A DNA stretch of 11,839 bases, from NCBI GenBank assembly GCA_003021325.1, contig PXQM01000174.1, positions 1 to 11,839 of the forward strand, in the 5' to 3' direction. Positions 1 through 6,016 of this stretch are shown here, piece after piece. This DNA is from Halobacteriales archaeon QH_10_70_21. Its GTDB lineage: Archaea; Halobacteriota; Halobacteria; Halobacteriales; Haloarculaceae. The translations under genes and the position numbers were made by a program. The notes beneath the pieces were generated by a model, which saw only the letters and a program-made list of their open reading frames with translations, searched no databases and was not told the DNA's origin. Positions within the stretch are counted from its first letter, which is position 1; each line of letters starts with the position of its first letter.

Positions 1-2
1 AG

Positions 3-179
3 GGTGCCCAGTCCAGAAAATCCACCGGTGCGACAGGCGAGGCTCTGGTAGCCGACTACATTTTCGTGAGGGACTCGTCGGACGGCCGGCGAAGAAATAC
101 ACACTATCCACTCGGACGTGACTCTGTTACATGCTACGAGGCAAAATCTGGCATCTCTCGCTGTGACACCGGTGATATG
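3..179 (+). other. Possible C-terminal gene tail at left edge
   Basis: A reading frame enters from the left edge and stays open for 58 codons to a TAG at 177-179. The predicted residues include ADYIFVRDSS, followed by a Cys-containing, Arg-rich tail. I do not recognise the family. Codon use is less GC3-biased than in the genes further right, and GC is visibly lower across the first 590 bases. It could be the end of a truncated gene or transposase, or simply a chance open frame. Confidence 0.2.
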
Positions 180-255
180 TAGGTTACTGTCTTAGAGCCT
201 GTCATAGAAGAGTTCACATAGATTCTTGAATTGACTCTAATCGGTTGAAATCGTC

Positions 256-270
256 GTGCACTTGGTGTAC
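256..270. promoter_or_regulatory. Operator-like repeat, left copy (GTGCACTTGGTGTAC)
   Basis: This 15-base near-palindrome has GTGCAC and GTGTAC half-sites. It lies 24 bases before the presumed start of the broken RHH gene and matches the site at 509-523 at 13 of 15 positions. RHH repressors commonly bind tandem or inverted half-sites in their own promoters, so autoregulation is a reasonable inference. No binding can be shown from sequence alone. Confidence 0.45.
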
Positions 271-293
271 GCTGTTCTTAGCTCGTTCTAACT

Positions 294-493
294 ACGGCGA
301 AAGAGAAATTCGGAGTGGCTGTTGACGAAGAAATCGTGCGGGAAGTGGATGAACTGGTCGCTGAGTGTGACGGTCTCGGAGCCAACCGAGCCGAGATCGT
401 CGAGGCCACCTCACAGCGTTCGTTCAAACCGAGTCAAATCACGCTGAGCAGGTGAGAGAGATCATTATTCGGAACCGAAAAGGCATATTCTAA
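294..493 (+). pseudogene. Ribbon-helix-helix (CopG-like) regulator, frameshifted, start lost
   Basis: The frame from 294 reads TAKEKFGVAVDEEIVREVDE and then LVAECDGLGANRAEIVEA, to about base 407. This has the layout of a small haloarchaeal RHH DNA-binding protein: a beta strand (KFGVAVDEE), helix 1 and then helix 2 (ANRAEIVEA). The homologous continuation, AFVQTESNHAEQVREIIIRN then RKGIF and a TAA at 491-493, lies in a different frame from base 416. Adding one T in the ACC at 408-410 gives ATC CTC ACA GCG and joins the halves as EAILTAFVQTE, so the damage is a single-base deletion or an assembly error. The expected ATG is also missing: codon 294-296 is ACG, and an in-frame TAG at 279-281 rules out an earlier start. 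Two lesions argue for real decay. The intact product would have been about 67 residues. The regulatory target is unknown. The RHH assignment is from pattern recognition, not a search. Confidence 0.65.
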
Positions 494-508
494 ACGACTC
501 AAAATGCC

Positions 509-523
509 GTGCACTAGGTGCAC
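509..523. promoter_or_regulatory. Operator-like repeat, right copy (GTGCACTAGGTGCAC)
   Basis: Two GTGCAC half-sites, each self-complementary, are separated by TAG. The site lies 15 bases after the stop of the broken RHH gene and about 26 bases before an A/T-rich box (546-561). It looks like the operator of a second promoter controlled by the same regulator. No convincing gene follows directly; the next solid gene starts at 765 and has its own TATA-like box. Confidence 0.45.
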
Positions 524-545
524 GACCTTTTGAGCGAGTAACTTT

Positions 546-561
546 CCATAATAGTAATAAT
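546..561 (+). promoter_or_regulatory. A/T-rich TATA-like box after the right operator
   Basis: The sequence CCATAATAGTAATAAT (546-561) resembles an archaeal TATA box, with transcription expected to begin around 577-580. The only frame there is an Arg-rich, low-credibility 61-codon ORF starting at a GTG (572). The promoter may be orphaned, or it may drive a long leader for the channel gene at 765. Confidence 0.3.
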
Positions 562-592
562 CTCGACTGAAGTGTGTGAAGGGCGGTGTCTC

Positions 593-686
593 GTGACAGT
601 CGTCCGGCGGTCGCGACCGCAGTCTGACGGGGCTTGGCCTTCGACGCGGGCCGGAGTCGCAGTCACGGACGGCCACCCTGGCCGTC
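593..686. repeat. Cluster of palindromes upstream of the MscS gene
   Basis: Three structures lie within 94 bases. There is a perfect 14-base palindrome, GCGGTCGCGACCGC (607-620). There is an imperfect inverted repeat pairing 593-607 with 651-666 (GTGAC...CCGG against CCGG...GTCAC). There is also an 8-bp hairpin, GACGGCCA-CCC-TGGCCGTC (668-686). GC is much higher here than in bases 1-590. No coding function is apparent. It could be a regulatory or structured leader element, or a remnant junction. Confidence 0.4.
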
Positions 687-734
687 TCGGTCGCCCCGCT
701 TTTCGGTGGAGAGCCACCCGGTTCGGGGCGGTAG

Positions 735-741
735 AAATAAA
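735..741 (+). promoter_or_regulatory. TATA-like box for the MscS gene
   Basis: AAATAAA is centred 27 bases before the ATG at 765. That is the usual TATA-to-start spacing for a haloarchaeal leaderless transcript. No Shine-Dalgarno sequence precedes the start, which fits. Confidence 0.6.
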
Positions 742-764
742 GCAGATGCGACGTTGAACCGAGC

Positions 765-1877
765 ATGGTCGTTGAATCGGTGATATCGGAGAGCTACGCA
801 GGGAGCACCATCCCGCAATACGTGCTGTTCTTCGGTATTCTGGCGCTCGGTGCGATTGTGGGGCGTATCCTGAGTTTCCTCCTCGAGCGCCGCCTCAGTA
901 AGGCAGCGCAGACGACCGAGACGGCGATTGACGACATCATCATCAGGTCGCTCGGCGGCCCGATAGCACTGCTCGGCGTCTTCGTCGCGGCGGCGCTCGG
1001 TCGGGGTGTCCTGACGCCGACGCAGGAAGCCGAGCGATTCCTGTCGACCGCCGTCGAGGTGCCGCTCATCATCTCCGCCGCCTGGATCGCGATCCGGTTG
1101 ACCGACGGCCTCATAAAGAACTACATCGGGAGATACGCCGACCGGACGGCGTCGAAGCTGGACGACGCGCTGGTCCCCATCGTGAGTCGGATGACGAACA
1201 TCGCCATTATCTCCATCAGTACGATCGTCGTCCTGGACTCAATCGGATACGACGTCACGGCGATAATCGCCTCGCTGGGCATCGGCGGCATCGCGCTGGC
1301 GTTCGCAGCCAGGCGGACGCTCTCGGACGTCTTCGGTGGCGCGCACATCCTCTCGACGAAGCCGTTCCTCGTCGACGACATCATCGAGGTCAACGACATC
1401 GCCGGCACCGTCGAGGAGATCGGCCTCCGGAGCACCTTCCTCCGGGACTTCGACGGCCGGCTCATCACGATTCCGAACTCGACCATCGCCCAGTCGGCGG
1501 TGAAGAACATCAGCTCCGAGCCGGACCGGCGCGTCCGGACCCAGCTCGGCCTCCCCTACGACACGGGACCGGCGGAGATGGCGGCCGCGCTGGACCTGCT
1601 CGAGGAGACGGTCGGCGCGGTCGACGGCATCAACGGCGAGAAATCGGGCGCGTGGTTCTGGGAGTACGGCGAGTCGGCGATGCTCGTTCGCTTCGAGTAC
1701 TACATCGCCGACCTGGACCGCTGGAAGGAGGTCAGGGACACGGTGAACCGGGACGTCCAGCGCGCCTTCGCCGAGGCGGGCTTCGAGATGGCGCTGCCGG
1801 CCCGGTCGCTCCGCATCGAGGGGGCGGTCGACCCGGCGGACTCGCGCTCGCGACCCGGCGTCGAGAGCGACGACTGA
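765..1877 (+). CDS. MscS-family mechanosensitive ion channel
   Basis: This is a 370-residue membrane protein predicted to release solutes on hypo-osmotic shock, a plausible need for a halophile. Hydrophobic segments lie at about residues 17-41, 63-84, 97-117 and 143-160. The pore-lining helix follows at about 164-182 (IIASLGIGGIALAFAAR). After it come the conserved MscS beta-domain features: a TLSDVFGG segment (185-192), the strand DDIIEVNDIAGTVEEIGLRS (204-223), and ITIPNSTI (234-241), where MscS proteins typically have the P-N motif. The last roughly 120 residues match the cytoplasmic alpha/beta domain and end in an acidic Arg/Asp/Ser tail. More transmembrane helices than E. coli MscS (three) are usual in archaeal relatives. 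The ATG at 765 fits the TATA spacing. The gene borders the decayed RHH region but has normal host codon use. Confidence 0.93.
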   Translation: MVVESVISESYAGSTIPQYVLFFGILALGAIVGRILSFLLERRLSKAAQTTETAIDDIIIRSLGGPIALLGVFVAAALGRGVLTPTQEAERFLSTAVEVPLIISAAWIAIRLTDGLIKNYIGRYADRTASKLDDALVPIVSRMTNIAIISISTIVVLDSIGYDVTAIIASLGIGGIALAFAARRTLSDVFGGAHILSTKPFLVDDIIEVNDIAGTVEEIGLRSTFLRDFDGRLITIPNSTIAQSAVKNISSEPDRRVRTQLGLPYDTGPAEMAAALDLLEETVGAVDGINGEKSGAWFWEYGESAMLVRFEYYIADLDRWKEVRDTVNRDVQRAFAEAGFEMALPARSLRIEGAVDPADSRSRPGVESDD

Positions 1878-1936
1878 GCGCGACCGCCGACCGGTCACCC
1901 GATGCGGTCTTGTTTCGAGCGCCCCTTCGGTCGGAC

Positions 1937-2509
1937 ATGACGAGACTGGTGGTGCTCGGCGACAGCGTCCCGGCCGGCGAGCGGACGGACGGCCCGGGCT
2001 GGCCGCGTCGGCTGCCGCGACTGCTCGAGGAGCTGGCCGAGGACGACGTCTCGATACACGGCGGGATGGGGACCTCGCTCGCGGAGCTGGCGACCGACGC
2101 GGAGGAGGTCCTGCCGGACGCTCCGTCCGGCGACCTCCTCGTCGTCGTCCACGCGGGGCACAACGACGCACAGCTCCGCGGCGGGGAGCCGCGGGTCGAC
2201 CCAGGCCGGGTCCGGGCGGCAGCGGCGAACCTCGATGGCCTGCTCTCCGCGCGCGCCGACCGGTACGCGTTCCTCGGCCTCGTGCCGTTGCTGTCGCTCG
2301 AGGAGCCGGGGGCGGTCCCGTTCTCGGACGCCCAGCCGGAGCGGTCGCTGGAGTACGACGAAATCCTCGCGGAGACGGTCGGGACGCACCTGCCGGTCGC
2401 CGAGCCGGTCGGGGCCTGGCGGGAGCGGACCGTCGACGGCGTCCATCCCGGCGAGGCCGGCCACGCGTACCTGGCCGAGCAGGTCGCGGACTGGCTGTCG
2501 CGGTCGTAG
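1937..2509 (+). CDS. SGNH/GDSL-family hydrolase (esterase/lipase-like)
   Basis: This is a 190-residue predicted serine hydrolase. The SGNH blocks are in order: GDSVPAG with the nucleophile Ser10 (block I), a Gly in HGGMGTS (41-47, oxyanion block II), HAGHND with Asn76 (block III), and DGVHPGEAGH with Asp167 and His170 (block V). These make a complete catalytic set. No signal peptide or membrane segment is visible, so it is probably cytoplasmic. The substrate is unknown; relatives include TAP/lysophospholipase-type esterases. The ATG at 1937 places the GDS motif at residues 8-10, as expected. The frame extends upstream to 1652, but that stretch overlaps the channel gene and is an out-of-frame shadow. 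The stop lies 4 bases from the stop of the convergent gene at 2514. Confidence 0.88.
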   Translation: MTRLVVLGDSVPAGERTDGPGWPRRLPRLLEELAEDDVSIHGGMGTSLAELATDAEEVLPDAPSGDLLVVVHAGHNDAQLRGGEPRVDPGRVRAAAANLDGLLSARADRYAFLGLVPLLSLEEPGAVPFSDAQPERSLEYDEILAETVGTHLPVAEPVGAWRERTVDGVHPGEAGHAYLAEQVADWLSRS

Positions 2510-2513
2510 CGGG

Positions 2514-2984
2514 TCAGCCGAGCAGGACGACCCCGACGAGGACGGTCGTCCCGACGGTCAGCAGGTCAGCGGTCACCTGCAACCGTCGGGAGCCGCTCGC
2601 GGCGAACCGCCCTGCGGAGACAGCCTGTTCCGGTCGGGTCGCTATCGCGAGGTCGCCCGTCGAGAGGGACGCCGAGTAGGCACAGGCCGCGACCGCGACC
2701 GGCGCGGCGACGCCGCTCGGCGCGACCACGAAACGGAGGAGCACTGCGAGCCCGACGTACGTCGGGAGAGGGGCGACGGCCACGAGGCGCACCAGCCACG
2801 CGGGCGTTCCCGCCTCTATGGCCGCGTCGAACTGTCCGAGCGGCGTCACGTCGCCGTCGTACTCGGGCAGGAGCGTGAGTTCCGGCGAGAGCCCGGCGGC
2901 CGCGGCGGGCAGCGCGTGGGCCAGCTCGTGCGGCAGGGTGAGGCAGGCGGCCGCGAGCCAGGGGAGCTTCGAGCGGGGGGGCAC
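2514..2984 (-). CDS. Small membrane protein with HELAH motif (metalloprotease-like)
   Basis: This 156-residue protein has HELAH at residues 19-23 near the end of the first hydrophobic segment. That is the HExxH zinc-site pattern of intramembrane metallopeptidases (M50) and of the DUF3267-type family. Further hydrophobic segments lie at about 64-88, 91-108 and 140-156. The second zinc ligand of classical site-2 proteases (Asp in a NxxPxxxxDG-like motif) is not visible; only a Pro-containing segment (APLPTYVG, 71-78) appears. It may be a minimal or inactive relative. The start is a GTG (2982-2984), 20 bases after the stop of the upstream gene on the same strand, so the two are probably co-transcribed. 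The substrate is unknown and peptidase activity is inferred from the motif only. Confidence 0.75.
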   Translation of the reverse strand: MPPRSKLPWLAAACLTLPHELAHALPAAAAGLSPELTLLPEYDGDVTPLGQFDAAIEAGTPAWLVRLVAVAPLPTYVGLAVLLRFVVAPSGVAAPVAVAACAYSASLSTGDLAIATRPEQAVSAGRFAASGSRRLQVTADLLTVGTTVLVGVVLLG

Positions 2985-3004
2985 GGGGGTCCTCGAGGCG
3001 ACGG

Positions 3005-3463
3005 TCAGGTCTCGGCGCGGTCGCCCAGCGCCGAGAGCGTGGCCGCCGCCCGGAGGTCGTCGACGGTGCAGTACCAGGCGCCGCGGACGGCGTCGCCGGT
3101 GCTCTCGACCGGGGTCTCCAGCGGGACGAGGTCGCCGAACTCGAAGACGACCACGACCGACTCCTCTGAGAAGGGGTCGATGAGCGCCGCCCAGTCGGCC
3201 GCATCCAGCGGGCCCGGCTCGCCGCGCGTCTGCTCGACACGGCCGGTCACGGGCGCGTAGTGCGTCACCGCCGACACCGGCGCGGTCCGGTAGAAGGCCA
3301 TGTGGTCGAACGCCGCTCGGGTCCGGTCGTACGACCGGGGCGCCGGGTAGAACCCGTCCCGACAGCGCTGGAACGTCTCGTTTCGGGTGGCCACGACGCA
3401 GACCCGCCCGTCGCCCGGCGCGTCGTCGGCCGGGGCGTCAGCGGCGAATCGGTCCAGGTCCAT
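3005..3463 (-). CDS. Conserved-looking haloarchaeal protein of unknown function
   Basis: This is a 152-residue soluble protein from the ATG at 3461-3463. It has no signal peptide or membrane segment. A dense aromatic and basic block spans residues 31-75: FQRCRDGFYPAPRSYDR, then FDHMAFYRTAPVSAVTHYAP. The spacing of a strand (VCVVATRN, 21-28), the aromatic block, and a second strand set (ESVVVVFEFGDLVPLE, 101-116) brings to mind a small PUA/EVE-like beta fold, but I cannot establish that. Haloarchaeal codon use and acidity support a real gene. The frame continues upstream to 4213 as a shadow. It is the first gene of a probable two-gene unit with the HELAH protein, and the region to its right is a divergent promoter. 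Confidence 0.78.
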   Translation of the reverse strand: MDLDRFAADAPADDAPGDGRVCVVATRNETFQRCRDGFYPAPRSYDRTRAAFDHMAFYRTAPVSAVTHYAPVTGRVEQTRGEPGPLDAADWAALIDPFSEESVVVVFEFGDLVPLETPVESTGDAVRGAWYCTVDDLRAAATLSALGDRAET

Positions 3464-3563
3464 ACGGCACCGTTCGGCGCGACCGGTATGGGTCCGGCGC
3501 TCCCGGCAGGGTGAGCCGAGCGGTGACGCGGGCGCCGACCCACGAACACCCGGGAAACGGGGG

Positions 3564-3653
3564 CTTTTGCGGCTGCAACCGAACACCACGACGATGGATT
3601 CGACTGCCGACGGCAGCGGTCGTCCGGGTGGGGTGGTCCCGCCGTGCCGGTGA
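3564..3653 (+). promoter_or_regulatory. Putative promoter and mini-ORF leader of the 3644 gene
   Basis: A T-run (CTTTTG, 3564-3569) lies about 27 bases before an ATG at 3594, the spacing of a haloarchaeal leaderless start. That ATG opens a 19-codon frame (MDSTADGSGR...) ending in TGA at 3651-3653, which overlaps a GTG at 3650-3652 in the frame of the next gene. This is either a short leader ORF coupled to its neighbour by a GTGA overlap, or the true N-terminus separated from its body by a frameshift. Confidence 0.35.
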
Positions 3654-4315
3654 ACGGCGACGAACACAGAGAGACGGCGGTGGCCGCGCTCGCCGACCGC
3701 GAGTACGAGCGGGCCGGCGACGAGTACAGCCGGGCCGGCTGGCGGTGTCTCGCGGCGCCCAGGGACGGCCACTCGCCCTTCGAGCCGGACGACCTGGGGT
3801 GGGTGGGCCGGGCGCTCGGGTCGCTGGCCGTCGCGGCGGTCGCCTACCGCGTCGCCGGGCGCCACTCGCGGGCCACCCGCAGGGGCGTCGAGGGCGTCGC
3901 CGTCGCGGGCGACCTCCGGGACATCACCGACGACACCGCACAGGCAGCCTGCTTCGCGGAGTTCGTCGCGGACTTCAGGACCGTCGGCGGCCTCGACGGC
4001 GTCGCCGACGCCTACGAGGCGGCTGCCGACGCCTACCGTGCGGCCGGCGAGACGCTCACGGACCCGACCGACCCGACGACGACACCGCTGTTCCAGGCGG
4101 CGGCCGACCTCGTCAGGCACGTCGCCCGCGGGACCGCGAACGGCGAAATCGTCGTCGAGTGGGACGACCTCCACGGCCCCGACCCCGCCGACGGTGGGGC
4201 GTTCCTCGCCCACCGCGCGCGGTTCAAGCGCCGGCGCTTCCCGGAGTTCGTCGAGCGCGCCGTCGAGGCGGGGTTCTGCCTCCGGTGTTCGACGCCGATG
4301 GTCGGGCGGGACTGA
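3644..4315 (+). CDS. Unknown helical protein with TPR-like segments and C-terminal CxxC
   Basis: This protein has up to 223 residues. I do not recognise a named family. Alanine- and tyrosine-rich helical pairs with TPR-like spacing occur at about residues 11-35 (AVAALADREYERAGDEYSRA) and 117-137 (LDGVADAYEAAADAYRAAGE). A hydrophobic helical stretch (58-71) is too polar at its edges to be a sure membrane segment. The protein ends in FCLRC (211-215), a single CxxC pair that could be half of a metal site. Two GTG codons are possible starts: 3644 and 3650. The second overlaps the stop of the upstream mini-ORF. An ATG at 3594 is in another frame, so an N-terminal frameshift (natural or from assembly) is possible. 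The glycosylase gene starts 50 bases downstream. Confidence 0.75.
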   Translation: MPVNGDEHRETAVAALADREYERAGDEYSRAGWRCLAAPRDGHSPFEPDDLGWVGRALGSLAVAAVAYRVAGRHSRATRRGVEGVAVAGDLRDITDDTAQAACFAEFVADFRTVGGLDGVADAYEAAADAYRAAGETLTDPTDPTTTPLFQAAADLVRHVARGTANGEIVVEWDDLHGPDPADGGAFLAHRARFKRRRFPEFVERAVEAGFCLRCSTPMVGRD

Positions 4316-4365
4316 CCCCGACCGGGAGACTTAGGGCCGGCGCGGCCGTCGTGTCGACTGCCACC

Positions 4366-4953
4366 ATGCGAGCGAAGGCGGCGTCCGTCCTCCGGGAGGA
4401 CCCCGTGATGGCGGAGCTACTCGAGCGGCACGACCCCTACGACGGCCGGGAGCGGGAGCCCTTCGAGCGGCTCTGCGTCTCCATCATCAATCAGCAGCTC
4501 TCGACGGCCAGCGCGGCGGCCGTCCGCGGGCGGGTCTTCGAGACGGTGGGCGAGGTGACCCCGGAGCGCGTGCTGGCGGCCGACGAGGCGGCGCTCCGGG
4601 ACGCCGGCCTCTCCGCGTCGAAGGTCGAGTACCTGCGGAACGCGGCGCGGGAGTTCCGGACGGCCGACCTGACGCCTGCAGGACTGGCCGACCTGGACGA
4701 CGAGGCGGTCGTCGACCGGCTCACCGAGATCAGGGGCGTCGGCCGATGGACCGCCGAGATGTACCTCATCTTCGTCCTCGAGCGGCCGGACGTGCTCCCG
4801 CTGGGGGACCTCGCGGTCCGGCGGGGCATCGAGGCGCTGTACGGCGACGGCGACGGCATGTCGCGGGCGGAGATGCGGTCGGTCGCCGACGCCTGGCGGC
4901 CGTACCGCAGCCACGGCACGCGGTACGTCTGGGCCGCCTACGAGTCCGACTGA
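4366..4953 (+). CDS. HhH-GPD DNA glycosylase, AlkA-like (3-methyladenine DNA glycosylase II family)
   Basis: This is a 195-residue base-excision-repair enzyme predicted to remove alkylated purines. The helix-hairpin-helix is LTEIRGVGRWTAEMYL (119-134). The catalytic Asp is expected at Asp148 in LPLGDLAVRRG, aligned with the Asp of AlkA-type enzymes. The N-terminal helix PFERLCVSIINQQLS (32-46) matches the conserved INQQ-type entry to the HhH-GPD fold. There are no Cys ligands for a 4Fe-4S cluster after the HhH, which argues against the EndoIII/MutY branch. It lacks the extra N-terminal domain of E. coli AlkA, as in many short archaeal forms. The ATG at 4366 begins just before the conserved region; the same frame is open far upstream but overlaps the preceding gene. 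Confidence 0.92.
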   Translation: MRAKAASVLREDPVMAELLERHDPYDGREREPFERLCVSIINQQLSTASAAAVRGRVFETVGEVTPERVLAADEAALRDAGLSASKVEYLRNAAREFRTADLTPAGLADLDDEAVVDRLTEIRGVGRWTAEMYLIFVLERPDVLPLGDLAVRRGIEALYGDGDGMSRAEMRSVADAWRPYRSHGTRYVWAAYESD

Positions 4954-4954
4954 G

Positions 4955-4964
4955 CGCCCGGGCG
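4955..4964. repeat. Palindrome CGCCCGGGCG after the glycosylase stop
   Basis: This perfect 10-base palindrome begins two bases after the TGA (4951-4953), ahead of the promoter of the next operon. It has no loop and no following T-run, so a terminator role is not supported. Confidence 0.3.
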
Positions 4965-4996
4965 AAGCCGGTGGATTCTTGCCACTACCGCCTGAA

Positions 4997-5004
4997 TTTT
5001 TATA
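4997..5004 (+). promoter_or_regulatory. TATA box of the cysteine/transsulfuration operon
   Basis: TTTTTATA is the clearest TATA box in the window. Initiation is expected near 5026-5028, which leaves a leader of about 8-10 bases before the ATG at 5036. A GGGAGG (5025-5030) sits 5 bases before that ATG, so the leader may carry a partial Shine-Dalgarno site. Confidence 0.7.
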
Positions 5005-5035
5005 CCATGATGAGACGACCGGCAGGGAGGTCGCG

Positions 5036-6016
5036 ATGACCACCCATCGAGACCCCCTCGACTCCGTCCTGGAGACGGTCGGCGAGACGCCGATAGTGAA
5101 GGTGCAGGCGGCTCCCGAGGCCGTCCCCGTCTACGCCAAGCTCGAGTCGTTCAACCCGGGCGCGAGCATCAAGGACCGCATCGGGGTGTACATGTGCGAA
5201 CGGCTGCTCGAGCGGGGTGACCTCGAACCCGGCGGGACCATCATCGAGCCGACGGCGGGCAACACCGGCATCGGGATGGCGCTCGCGGCCAGCCAGTTCG
5301 ACCTCCAGGCGGTGTTCGTCGTCCCCGAGCGGTTCAGCGTCGAGAAGCAGGACCTGATGGCGGCGCTCGGCGCCGAGATAATCAACACCCCGACCGAGGA
5401 GGGGATGGGCGGCGCCATCGACAGGGCCCACGAACTGGCCGAATCGCGGGACAACGCGCTCGTCCCCCAGCAGTTCGCCAACCCGCTGAACGCCGAGGCA
5501 CACTACGAGACGACGGGCCCGGAGATATACGACGCCCTCGACGGCGAGGTGGGTGCCGTCGTCGTGGGCTGTGGGACCGCCGGGACGCTGATGGGCGTCG
5601 CGCGGTACGTCCTCGAGCGGAGCCCGGACACCTACGTCGTCGCGGTCGAACCCGAGGGCTCGATGCTCTCGGCGGCGCTCGGCGAGAATCCCGAGCGGGG
5701 CGACTACGCCACGGAGGGCATCGGCACGCACGACGTCGCCCGGAACGAGCTGTTCGACCCCGAACTCGTCGACGACGTGCTGCAGGTGCCGGACGAGGCA
5801 GCCCACGCGGAGGTCCAGCGGCTCGCCTGCGAGGAGGGCCAGCTCGTCGCCTCGAGCGCCGGCGCCGCGAGCATCGCGGCCTGCACCGTCGCCGCCGACG
5901 TCCGCGACGGAGAGATCGACGCCCCGTACGACTCGGTGGTCACGGTCTTCCCGGACTCCAGCGAGCGGTACCTGTCGAAGGACATCTACGGCTCCTTCTC
6001 GGAGTGGGACCCATGA
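5036..6016 (+). CDS. PLP-dependent cysteine synthase / cystathionine beta-synthase (MccA-like)
   Basis: This is a 326-residue fold-type II PLP enzyme. The Schiff-base Lys is Lys46 in NPGASIKDR, the substrate loop is EPTAGNTGIG (71-80), and the phosphate-binding loop is GCGTAGTLMG (178-187). Classical CysK proteins usually have TSGNTG. The TAGNTG form, the following FVVPERFSVEKQDLM (94-108) and the C-terminal VFPDSSERYLSKDIY segment resemble, from memory, Bacillus subtilis MccA (YrhA), an O-acetylserine-dependent cystathionine beta-synthase. The next gene is a cystathionine gamma-synthase/lyase, so the pair probably makes cystathionine from homocysteine and then cysteine. Simple O-acetylserine sulfhydrylase activity is the alternative. 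The ATG at 5036 is chosen because upstream in-frame starts overlap the TATA box. The stop overlaps the next start as ATGA (6013-6016). Confidence 0.92.
   Translation: MTTHRDPLDSVLETVGETPIVKVQAAPEAVPVYAKLESFNPGASIKDRIGVYMCERLLERGDLEPGGTIIEPTAGNTGIGMALAASQFDLQAVFVVPERFSVEKQDLMAALGAEIINTPTEEGMGGAIDRAHELAESRDNALVPQQFANPLNAEAHYETTGPEIYDALDGEVGAVVVGCGTAGTLMGVARYVLERSPDTYVVAVEPEGSMLSAALGENPERGDYATEGIGTHDVARNELFDPELVDDVLQVPDEAAHAEVQRLACEEGQLVASSAGAASIAACTVAADVRDGEIDAPYDSVVTVFPDSSERYLSKDIYGSFSEWDP

Noticed and set aside
23..173. CACCGGTG occurring at 23-30 and 166-173 as possible element ends
   Set aside because: An 8-base self-complementary word twice in 150 bases is weak, with no extended similarity or target duplication around the copies.
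572..757. 61-codon plus-strand frame starting at GTG after the A/T-rich box
   Set aside because: It is Arg-rich and not acidic, runs through palindromes and into the MscS promoter, and shows no recognisable motif. It is more likely a product of the GC-rich repeats than a protein.
1239..2171. Long minus-strand frames opposite the MscS and hydrolase genes
   Set aside because: These are GC-rich antisense shadows: they overlap well-supported genes, are highly Arg/Pro-rich and carry no motifs.
5007..5039. Ten-codon upstream ORF (MMRRPAGRSR) overlapping the MccA-like start as ATGA
   Set aside because: The TATA box at 4997-5004 places initiation near 5027, so the mini-ORF start would not be in the transcript.
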